From DAHUZJ01 sp050743865 (lineage in GTDB: Bacteria; Actinomycetota; Acidimicrobiia; Acidimicrobiales; RAAP-2): a stretch of DNA of 19,385 nucleotides. Position 1 is the stretch's first letter, and every line of letters starts with the position of its first letter. This document shows, piece after piece, positions 14,124 through 19,385 of this stretch. A program made the position numbers and the translations under genes. Under the pieces are notes generated by a model that saw only the letters and a list, made by a program, of their open reading frames with translations, did not search any database and was not told the origin of the DNA. The stretch spans positions 1-19,385 of the forward strand of contig JBOGGE010000058.1 of assembly GCA_050743865.1 (NCBI GenBank), written 5' to 3'.

Positions 14124-15287
14124 CTACCTGCCGGCCGGCACCACGACGGCGGCGCCGGCCCCGGCCAGCGCTCCGGGTGCCGGCGGCGGGGCGATGCCCG
14201 GGCCGCCGTACGGCCGCACCGAGCCGCCGGCGGTCGGCGGGTAGGCGACCGGGTTGGCGTCCAGGTAGCCGTCGGGATGCGAGAGGTCGCCAGGCAGGGT
14301 GAAGCCCGGGAGGCCGGCCAGCGCGGCGTGGGCGCTGCGGGCGAAGCCGGTCTCGAAGAACCCGCCGACGAACGCCCCCGCCCCGGCGTCACGGCACGCC
14401 TGCTGGGCCCGGCGGGCGGCCAGGAGGCCGCCGAGCCGGCCGGGCTTGAGGCACGCCACCTGGCAGGCGCCGGCGCGCAGGGCGTCGGTCACCCGCCGCA
14501 GGGAGGTCAGCGACTCGTCCAGGCAGACCGGGGTGCCGAGCCGGCGGGACAGCCGGGCCAGGGCCGGGAGGTCGGCCGGGGGCAGCGGCTGCTCGATGCA
14601 GGCCAGGCCGGCGCCGTCGAGCGCCGAGAGCCGCTCGGCCGCGTCGTCGCCCTCCGACCCCAGGCGGTAGCTGCCGTTGGCATCGGCCTGGAGCAGGAGG
14701 TCGGGGTAGGCCGCACGGACGGCACGGACCGGCACCACGTCCCAGCCGGGCTCGATCTTGATCCTCACCCGGACGGCTCCGCCGGACACGGCCGCCGCCA
14801 CCGCCTCGACCACCGCCTCGGCCCGCCGGTCAGCCGGGATACCGACCATGGCGCCGACCGGCACCCTGCCGCCATCCCCGGCCGGCGGGACGCCCAGCCG
14901 TCCGGCCAGCGATGCCGTCGCCCGGCCGGCTCGCAGCTCGGCGTCGAGGACCGCCATCTCGAGGGCCGCCGCCGCCATCCGGCCTGGAGGCGACGCGTCG
15001 AACAGCCTCGCCACCTGGGCCGCCGGGGGCACGTGGCCGCCGCGGGCCCGGGCCGACGTCACCAGCCGGCGGGCAGCCGGCCCGGCCAGCTGCTCCCACA
15101 CCGCGGCCAGCGGCGGGTCGACGGCCGTGCCCCCGGAGAGGGCGGCGCACTCCCCCCACCCGACCGCAGCGTCGGTGACCACCTTCACGAAGGCCACCGG
15201 ACGCCGCCGGTGCTCTCCGGCCGCCGTGCCGACAGGCCCCTGAAGGGCCAGGTCCAACCGGTAGAGCTCGATCGCCTCCAGCTTCAC
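14124..15287 (-). CDS. menC: o-succinylbenzoate synthase (enolase superfamily; NSAR/OSBS-like)
   Basis: 387 residues. It dehydrates SHCHC to o-succinylbenzoate in menaquinone synthesis. The enolase-superfamily barrel shows the catalytic Lys177 in RIKIEPGW, metal ligands D202 (QADANGSY), E232 (IEQPL) and D257 (CLDESL), and the second catalytic Lys281 in CLKPGRLGG. The last segment, GGFFETGFARSAHAALAGLP followed by FTLPGDLS, matches the o-succinylbenzoate synthase / N-succinylamino acid racemase subfamily. R284, three residues after Lys281, aligns with an Arg linked to racemase activity there. The start is GTG 15287. The open frame runs further upstream, but that part is antisense to the tRNA gene and cannot be coding. 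No Shine-Dalgarno is visible. Other men genes are not in the window. Racemase as main function cannot be excluded. Confidence 0.88.
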   Translation of the reverse strand: MKLEAIELYRLDLALQGPVGTAAGEHRRRPVAFVKVVTDAAVGWGECAALSGGTAVDPPLAAVWEQLAGPAARRLVTSARARGGHVPPAAQVARLFDASPPGRMAAAALEMAVLDAELRAGRATASLAGRLGVPPAGDGGRVPVGAMVGIPADRRAEAVVEAVAAAVSGGAVRVRIKIEPGWDVVPVRAVRAAYPDLLLQADANGSYRLGSEGDDAAERLSALDGAGLACIEQPLPPADLPALARLSRRLGTPVCLDESLTSLRRVTDALRAGACQVACLKPGRLGGLLAARRAQQACRDAGAGAFVGGFFETGFARSAHAALAGLPGFTLPGDLSHPDGYLDANPVAYPPTAGGSVRPYGGPGIAPPPAPGALAGAGAAVVVPAGR

Positions 15288-15314
15288 GGCGGCAGCGTCA
15301 CGCGGCCCGGGCGG

Positions 15315-15320
15315 ACGGTA
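15315..15320 (-). promoter_or_regulatory. candidate -10 of menC
   Basis: TACCGT (minus strand) fits TANNNT and lies 27 bases before the GTG start of menC, giving a leader of about 20 bases. Its outer two bases overlap the -10 of the divergent tRNA gene. The -35 is not recognisable. Confidence 0.35.
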
Positions 15321-15324
15321 GGCT
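15319..15324 (+). promoter_or_regulatory. candidate -10 of tRNA-Leu
   Basis: TAGGCT fits TANNNT and lies ten bases before the first tRNA base, a suitable distance for a short 5' leader. It overlaps the menC -10 on the opposite strand by two bases. Confidence 0.4.
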
Positions 15325-15334
15325 CGGCCGCCCG

Positions 15335-15418
15335 GCCCGGATGGCGGAACCGGTAGACGCGGAGGCCTCAAAAGCCTCTGCCCGCGAGGGCGTGCGGGTT
15401 CGAGTCCCGCTCCGGGCA
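15335..15418 (+). tRNA. tRNA-Leu (anticodon CAA)
   Basis: 84-base class II tRNA. The acceptor stem GCCCGGA/TCCGGGC pairs perfectly over seven bases. The anticodon stem GAGGC/GCCTC encloses the loop CTCAAAA, giving anticodon CAA (15369-15371), which reads UUG. A long variable arm (GCCC/GGGC stem, GCGA loop, 15380-15391) is typical of leucine tRNAs. The T arm is GCGGG-TTCGAGT-CCCGC. The discriminator base is A at 15418, as required for leucine; CCA is not encoded in full. UUG is a rare codon in this GC-rich sequence. Confidence 0.97.
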
Positions 15419-15614
15419 CAGGCGCGGCGGGAGCGGGCGGCCGGTGCCGACCACATCGCCGGCCACCCTATTGGCTCGCCGGCGGCTGCACCGAGCCGGG
15501 TGACCGCCGGGTAATGCGACCAGTTCCCCGGTGCCGTGCCACACTGGCGGCCGGAGGCCGGAGGACGGCCACCGCGGGCGACATGCCCGCCGTCGTGGCT
15601 GGAGACGGGTCGAC
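15419..15614. other. 196-bp gap between tRNA-Leu and fabD
   Basis: I find no gene here and no TANNNT hexamer on the plus strand, so the promoter of the fatty-acid operon is not identified. GTGACCGCCGGG at 15500-15511 is identical to the core of the tandem repeat before acpP. No T-rich terminator follows the tRNA. Confidence 0.4.
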
Positions 15615-16949
15615 GTGCTGGTGTTCACCTTCCCCGGACAGGGGTCGCAACGCTCGGGGATGGGCCGGCCGTGGACCGAGCACCCCTCGTGGGAGGTGGT
15701 GACCGAGGCGTCGTCGGCCACCGGGCGCGACATCGAGCGCCTCCTGCTCGACGCCCCGATGGACGAGCTGACCGAGACGGCCAATGCCCAGCTGGCCACC
15801 TTCGTCGCCTCCTTGACGGTGCTCGACGCGGTGGAGCGGGTCGGCCTGACCCCGGCCGCCTGTGCCGGGCACAGCCTCGGGGAGTACACCGCGCTCGTGG
15901 CCGGGGGGGCGGTGTCCTTCGCCGACGGCGCGCACCTGGTCGTGGCCAGGGGCGACGCCATGGGCCGGGCCGGCGAAGACGCACCGGGCACGATGGCCGC
16001 CCTCCTCGGCATCTCCGACGACGACGCCGAGGCGGCCTGCCAGCGCGTCGAGGGGGAGGTGTGGGTGGCCAACTACAACGCACCGGGGCAGGTGGTGGTG
16101 GCCGGGACCTCCGACGCCATCGCCAAGGTCGGCCCCGTCGCCAAGGAGCTGGGGGCGCGCAAGATCCTCCCGGTGCCGGTGTCGGGCGCCTTCCACACCC
16201 CCCTCATGGGCGGTGCCCGGCCGGCGTTGCGAAAGGCGCTGGGCGACGTCGCCTTCCGGGCACCCGAGGTGCCGGTGGTGGCCAACGTCGACGCCCGGGT
16301 CCACGACGATCCGGCCGACTGGCCGGCACTCCTGTCGGCCCAGCTGTGCGCTCCGGTCCGCTGGCGCCAGACCCTCGAGACGCTCGTCGGCCTGGGAGCG
16401 ACCACGCTGGTCGAGGTGGGCCCCGGCGGGGTCCTCTCCGGCCTGGCCCGCCGCACCGTGCCCGAGGTGCAGACCCTGTCGGTGGCCAAGCCGGACGACC
16501 TTGACGCCCTGCTCGACTCGGTGACGGGCACAACCGCAGACGTCTGGCGCGACGAGCTCGACGTCCTCCAGGGCGAGCACCTCTACATGTCCGAGCGGGT
16601 GGTGGTCAGCCCGTGCTCTGGCATCTTCGTCCCCGAGGAGTCGCTGGCGGCACCCGGGACCGGGCTCCTGTCGGGGACCGGCGGCGCCGGCGCCGCCAGC
16701 CGGGTCCGTGGGGCCGGTCCGGGAGCGGCGGGCGGCGCAGGGCCCGGGACGGCGCCGGCGGGGGGCGGAGGGCCTGGATCGGCTCCGGGGGCCACGGTCG
16801 GCATCGGCGACCTGGTCGGCCGGGTCGGGGTCATCGAGGTTCGGACGCCGTTCGCCGGGCAGGTCGTCCGTTGGCTGTCGGTCTCCGGGGAGCGGGTGCA
16901 GGAGGGGCAGCCGCTGGCCTGGCTCCGGACGCCGGCAACCGGTCGGTGA
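15615..16949 (+). CDS. fabD: malonyl-CoA:ACP transacylase with a C-terminal biotinyl/lipoyl-like extension
   Basis: FabD moves malonyl groups from CoA to acyl carrier protein. The first 305 or so of 444 residues are a full FabD: FTFPGQGSQRSGMG at the N-terminus, catalytic S87 in AGHSLGEYTAL, R112 in VVARGDAMG and H194 in SGAFHTPLMGG. The start is GTG 15615, ten bases after GGAG (15601-15604). E. coli FabD is about 309 residues, so roughly 140 are extra. From about residue 325 the extension reads SERVVVSPCSGIFVP. A Gly/Pro/Ala linker follows, then IEVRTPFAGQVVRWLSVSGE and VQEGQPLAWLR, which resembles two halves of a biotinyl/lipoyl barrel but lacks the usual modified Lys. An ATG at 16587 could give a separate product, but no stop codon intervenes. 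The stop overlaps the fabG start (GTGA). Confidence 0.93.
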   Translation: MLVFTFPGQGSQRSGMGRPWTEHPSWEVVTEASSATGRDIERLLLDAPMDELTETANAQLATFVASLTVLDAVERVGLTPAACAGHSLGEYTALVAGGAVSFADGAHLVVARGDAMGRAGEDAPGTMAALLGISDDDAEAACQRVEGEVWVANYNAPGQVVVAGTSDAIAKVGPVAKELGARKILPVPVSGAFHTPLMGGARPALRKALGDVAFRAPEVPVVANVDARVHDDPADWPALLSAQLCAPVRWRQTLETLVGLGATTLVEVGPGGVLSGLARRTVPEVQTLSVAKPDDLDALLDSVTGTTADVWRDELDVLQGEHLYMSERVVVSPCSGIFVPEESLAAPGTGLLSGTGGAGAASRVRGAGPGAAGGAGPGTAPAGGGGPGSAPGATVGIGDLVGRVGVIEVRTPFAGQVVRWLSVSGERVQEGQPLAWLRTPATGR

Positions 16950-17731
16950 ACCCCCCTTCCGGGGTCGGGTCCGGCGGAGCGGGCAGCGAGGGGCCCGCCG
17001 GCGGGGACGGGCGGGTCGTCCTCGTGACCGGCGGCTCGCGCGGCATCGGGGCGGCGTGCGCACGGTGGTTCCTGGCCAACGGGGACCGGGTGGCCGTCAC
17101 CTTCCGGTCGACGGCGCCCGGCGCCCCCGGGGGCGCCGATCCGGACCGCTTCCTGCCGGTCGCCGCCGACGTCACGGACCCGGCCCAGGTGGACGCCGCC
17201 TTCCGGGCGGTCGAGGATCGCTGGGGCCCGGCGGAGGTCGTGGTGGCCAACGCCGGCATCACCCGGGACACCCTCCTGCTGCGCATGGGCGAGCAGGAGT
17301 GGCACGACGTGATCGACACCAACCTCACCGGCGCCTTCCGGGTGGCCAAGCGGGCCGTCGCCAAGATGCTCCGCCTCCACCGCGGTCGCATCGTGCTCGT
17401 GTCCTCCGTCGGCGCCTTCGTCGGCCTGCCCGGCCAGGCCAACTACGCCGCCTCCAAGGCCGGGCTCGTCGGCATGGCCCGGGCGTTGGCCCGCGAGGTG
17501 GGCAGCCGCCAGATCACCGTCAACGTGGTGGCGCCCGGGATCGTCGACACCGACATGACCGCCGCTCTCGGCGAGGAGCGGGTGGCCGAGATGACCCGGA
17601 TGGTCCCCCTCGGCCGGGCGGCGACGGTCGGCGAGGTGGCAGGGGTCGTCGGCTTCTTGGCGTCGGAGGCAGCCGGGTACGTGACCGGCGCCGTGCTGCC
17701 GGTCGACGGCGGCCTGGGGATGGGACTGTGA
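16946..17731 (+). CDS. fabG: 3-oxoacyl-[ACP] reductase (SDR family)
   Basis: 261 residues. It reduces 3-oxoacyl-ACP to 3-hydroxyacyl-ACP with NADPH in the fatty-acid elongation cycle. The Rossmann motif TGGSRGIG is at 28-35, then VVVANAGITRDTLL near 98-111. Catalytic S154 is in LVSSVGAFVG, and Y167 and K171 in NYAASKAG. VVAPGIVDTDMT is the typical SDR segment after the active site. The C-terminus ends in AVLPVDGGLGMGL. The GTG start at 16946 overlaps the fabD stop by four bases, so translation is probably coupled; no separate Shine-Dalgarno is seen. About 23 Gly/Ser-rich residues precede the Rossmann fold. The stop codon TGA lies inside the first unit of the tandem repeat that follows. Many SDR enzymes look alike; the operon context makes FabG the clear choice. 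Confidence 0.95.
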   Translation: MNPPSGVGSGGAGSEGPAGGDGRVVLVTGGSRGIGAACARWFLANGDRVAVTFRSTAPGAPGGADPDRFLPVAADVTDPAQVDAAFRAVEDRWGPAEVVVANAGITRDTLLLRMGEQEWHDVIDTNLTGAFRVAKRAVAKMLRLHRGRIVLVSSVGAFVGLPGQANYAASKAGLVGMARALAREVGSRQITVNVVAPGIVDTDMTAALGEERVAEMTRMVPLGRAATVGEVAGVVGFLASEAAGYVTGAVLPVDGGLGMGL

Positions 17732-17832
17732 CCGCCGGGACAGGGGCTGTGTGACCGCGGGACGGGCTGTGTGACCGCCGGGACGGGGCTGTGTGACCGC
17801 CGGGACGGGGCTGTGTGACCGCCGGGACGGGG
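17726..17832. repeat. five-copy tandem repeat of about 22 bp between fabG and acpP
   Basis: Units lie at 17726-17746 (21 bp), 17747-17766 (20), 17767-17788, 17789-17810 and 17811-17832 (22 each). The last three are identical. The common core is TGTGACCGCCGGGACGGGG; the first unit lacks two bases and has one substitution, the second lacks two. The first unit includes the fabG stop codon; the last provides the TGAC of the candidate acpP -35 element. Units abut directly without spacers, so this is not a CRISPR array. About 22 bp is close to two DNA helical turns, placing the units on one face of the helix. Confidence 0.95.
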
Positions 17833-17843
17833 CGAAGTAGCCT
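17815..17843 (+). promoter_or_regulatory. candidate acpP promoter
   Basis: GTGACC (17815-17820) matches four of six bases of the TTGACA -35 element. Exactly 17 bases later, TAGCCT (17838-17843) fits the TANNNT -10. This is the only place in the window where both elements fit. The -35 belongs to the fifth tandem repeat unit. TAATGT at 17845-17850 is an alternative -10. Transcription would start near 17850, giving a leader of about 100 bases. Confidence 0.5.
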
Positions 17844-17853
17844 GTAATGTCCT

Positions 17854-17880
17854 GCACCGAGTACCGGCAGCCGGCGGTGC
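17854..17880 (+). other. possible hairpin in the acpP leader
   Basis: GCACCG (17854-17859) pairs with CGGTGC (17875-17880), and CCGG at 17864-17867 can pair with CCGG at 17871-17874 inside the loop. The hairpin would lie at the start of the predicted leader. Its function is unknown; such pairing is easy to find by chance in GC-rich DNA. Confidence 0.3.
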
Positions 17881-17936
17881 GTGCCGGCGCCGGGGTGGCG
17901 ATGGGCCTCCCCGCCGGGGGACGGTCGGCGACGAGC

Positions 17937-17942
17937 AAGGAG
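17937..17942 (+). promoter_or_regulatory. ribosome binding site of acpP
   Basis: AAGGAG, eight bases before the GTG at 17951, is the strongest Shine-Dalgarno in the window. It fixes the acpP start and fits the high expression expected for acyl carrier protein. Confidence 0.85.
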
Positions 17943-17950
17943 CAGACGAA

Positions 17951-18190
17951 GTGGACAGCGACGCAGCGTTCGAGAAGTTCCGCGAGTCCGCCGTGGAGGT
18001 GTTGCAGGTACCGGCGGACAAGGTCACCAAGGAGGCCCGCTTCGCCGAGGATCTCGACGCCGACAGCCTCGACCTGGTCGAGCTCGTGATGGCCCTCGAA
18101 GAGTCGTTCGACGTGACGGTCGAGGAGACCGAGCTCGAGGACATCGAGACGGTCGGCCAGGCGTTCGACCTCATCTCCTCCAAGATCTGA
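17951..18190 (+). CDS. acpP: acyl carrier protein
   Basis: 79 residues, acidic, the usual ACP length. It carries the growing fatty acyl chain on a 4'-phosphopantetheine arm. The attachment site is S39 in the classic EDLDADSLDLVELVMALEE motif. The following helix, VEETELEDIETVGQAFDLI, is the acidic face that docks with FabD, FabG and FabF. The start is GTG, set by a strong AAGGAG eight bases upstream. The gene has its own candidate promoter at the end of the 22-bp repeat array, so it may be transcribed at a higher level than fabD and fabG. Its TGA stop shares one base with the ATG of fabF (TGATG), suggesting translational coupling. Confidence 0.97.
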   Translation: MDSDAAFEKFRESAVEVLQVPADKVTKEARFAEDLDADSLDLVELVMALEESFDVTVEETELEDIETVGQAFDLISSKI

Positions 18191-19385
18191 TGCTGCTGGC
18201 CACCGGCCCGGTCGGGGAGATCCCTGGACGCCGGGTGGCCGTGACCGGGCTTGGCGCGGTGACCTGCTGCGGCCTGGGAGTCGAGGCGCTGTGGGAAGGG
18301 CTCGTCCATCCCACCATCAGCGGGGAACGCGTGGTGCCGGGATTCGACCCGGCCGACTACTTCGAGCCCAAGGAGGCACGACGGGTCGACCGATTCGCCC
18401 AGTTCAGCGTGGCCGCGGCCACCGAGGCGCTGCACGACGCCGGGGATCTCGACGTCGACCCCGCCCGGGCCGGGGTCGTGATGACGACGGGGGTCGGTGG
18501 GTTCCATACGCTGGCCGAACAGGTGAACGTCTTCGCCGAGCGAGGGGCGAGGCGGGTCTCACCGTTCCTCGTGCCGACGATGATGGCCAATGCCGGAGCC
18601 GCCCACGTGTCCATGCGGACCGGCTGGCGAGGGCCGTCCGAGACGGTGGTCACGGCGTGCGCGGCGGGGACGCACGCGCTGGCCGCGGCCGCCCGCCTGG
18701 TGGCAAGCGGTCGGTGCGATGTCGCCATCGGCGGCGGGGCCGAGGCGGCGATCCACCCGGTTGCCGTCGCCGCCTTCTTCAACATGACGGCCCTCTCCAC
18801 TTCGGGAACGTCGCGGCCGTTCGACGTGCGCCGCGACGGCTTCGTCATGACCGAGGGCGGCGCCAGCCTGGTACTCGAGGCGTGGGACCGGGCGGTCGAG
18901 CGGGGCGCCCACATCTACGCCGAGCTGGCCGGCTCCGGGAGCACCGCCGACGCCCACCACATCACGCAACCGGCCCCCGACGGGGCCGGGGCCGTGGCCT
19001 GCATGGAGCAGGCGCTGCTCGACGCCCGCCTGGCGCCCGGCGACATCGCCCAGATCAACGCCCACGGCACCTCGACCCAGCTCAACGACCTGGCCGAGGC
19101 GCGGGCGATCACCAAGGTGTTCGGGGAGCCGGGCCCCATGGTCACCTCCACCAAGGGCGTCACCGGCCACGGGTTGGCAGCGGCCGGCGCCATCGAAGCC
19201 GTGGCATCGGTGCTCTCCATCGAACGCCGGCTCGTCCCGCCCACCTATGGATGCGAGGAGCTCGACCCCGAGATCCACCTCGACGTGGTGCGCGGTGAGG
19301 CCCGGGACTGGGAGCCCGGCCCGGTACTGTCCAACTCCTTCGGTTTCGGGGGCCACAACGGCTGCCTGATCTTCCTGCCCCCGGC
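18190..19385 (+). CDS. fabF: 3-oxoacyl-[ACP] synthase II (3' end cut by window edge)
   Basis: 398 codons are visible; the frame is open to the right edge. The enzyme condenses malonyl-ACP with acyl-ACP in chain elongation. The thiolase-fold catalytic triad is complete: C157 in VVTACAAGTHAL, H292 in INAHGTSTQLND and H327 in TKGVTGHGLAAAG, with K322 just before. SNSFGFGGHNGCLIF is the typical C-terminal Gly-rich segment, so only a few residues should be missing. Compared with E. coli FabF, the N-terminal stretch between W35 and the KEARR motif at 61-65 is about 15 residues shorter. ATG 18190 overlaps the acpP stop (TGATG). With C-H-H it is a KAS I/II type, not FabH; chain-length preference cannot be told. 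Confidence 0.95.
   Translation, partial: MLLATGPVGEIPGRRVAVTGLGAVTCCGLGVEALWEGLVHPTISGERVVPGFDPADYFEPKEARRVDRFAQFSVAAATEALHDAGDLDVDPARAGVVMTTGVGGFHTLAEQVNVFAERGARRVSPFLVPTMMANAGAAHVSMRTGWRGPSETVVTACAAGTHALAAAARLVASGRCDVAIGGGAEAAIHPVAVAAFFNMTALSTSGTSRPFDVRRDGFVMTEGGASLVLEAWDRAVERGAHIYAELAGSGSTADAHHITQPAPDGAGAVACMEQALLDARLAPGDIAQINAHGTSTQLNDLAEARAITKVFGEPGPMVTSTKGVTGHGLAAAGAIEAVASVLSIERRLVPPTYGCEELDPEIHLDVVRGEARDWEPGPVLSNSFGFGGHNGCLIFLPP

Noticed and set aside
15288..15419. Extended N-terminus of MenC starting at 15419
   Set aside because: These 44 codons are the antisense of tRNA-Leu(CAA), giving the familiar GLEPARPRG artefact, and MenC homology begins at the GTG at 15287.
15531..15614. Longer FabD starting at GTG 15531
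   Set aside because: The added residues are Arg/His-rich and unlike FabD N-termini. GGAG before GTG 15615 and the immediate FTFPGQGSQ motif support the shorter form.
16655..16800. G-rich segment as a regulatory G-quadruplex
   Set aside because: The G-runs follow from a Gly/Ala/Pro linker in FabD in GC-rich DNA; I see no evidence beyond composition.
17726..17832. CRISPR array
   Set aside because: The units abut directly with no unique spacers, and no cas genes are present.
17847..18089. Small upstream gene overlapping acpP (ATG 17847)
   Set aside because: It reads through acpP in another frame, has no Shine-Dalgarno, and its product is an Arg/Ser-rich shadow of acpP.
1..19385. Rho-independent terminators
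   Set aside because: GC-rich inverted repeats are frequent, but none is followed by a T-run on the relevant strand, so I report none.

Overview
The window is chromosomal DNA from a very GC-rich actinobacterium. The best guess is an acidimicrobiia-like or other deep-branching actinobacterial lineage. The evidence is strong G/C bias at third codon positions, many GTG starts, TANNNT-type -10 elements, the pdtaR-polA-rpsA neighbourhood known from mycobacteria and other Actinobacteria, a menaquinone gene (menC), and a discrete type II fatty-acid synthesis operon. The phylum is fairly secure; the class is inference. I see no insertion sequence, integrase, phage gene or CRISPR array. No stretch longer than 300 bases lacks a gene.

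Positions 1-8505: cell-surface glycan genes. A truncated membrane protein enters from the left on the plus strand and converges on a five-gene minus-strand cluster. In transcription order this is a GT39/ArnT-like membrane glycosyltransferase, a PIG-V-like membrane mannosyltransferase, a FAD-dependent UDP-galactopyranose-mutase-like oxidoreductase, a Wzx-type lipid-linked oligosaccharide flippase, and a cytoplasmic GT4 glycosyltransferase. Together they look like part of a pathway that builds a sugar chain on a lipid carrier, flips it and extends it outside the membrane.

Positions 8560-14069: a minus-strand information-processing block. A small coiled-coil protein is translationally coupled to an ANTAR response regulator (pdtaR type), followed by DNA polymerase I (polA) and ribosomal protein S1 (rpsA). 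Candidate promoters sit before the coiled-coil gene and before rpsA.

Positions 14124-15418: menC (o-succinylbenzoate synthase, minus strand) and tRNA-Leu(CAA) (plus strand) diverge from a 47-bp gap in which their candidate -10 elements overlap.

Positions 15615-19385: a plus-strand fatty-acid synthesis operon, fabD-fabG-acpP-fabF, with fabF cut by the right edge. FabD carries a C-terminal extension that looks like a biotinyl/lipoyl-type barrel without a modifiable lysine. fabH is not between fabD and fabG. Between fabG and acpP lies a five-copy tandem repeat of about 22 bp. It starts on the fabG stop codon and ends exactly at the -35 position of the best acpP promoter. The FabD fusion and this array are the two most interesting features in the window.
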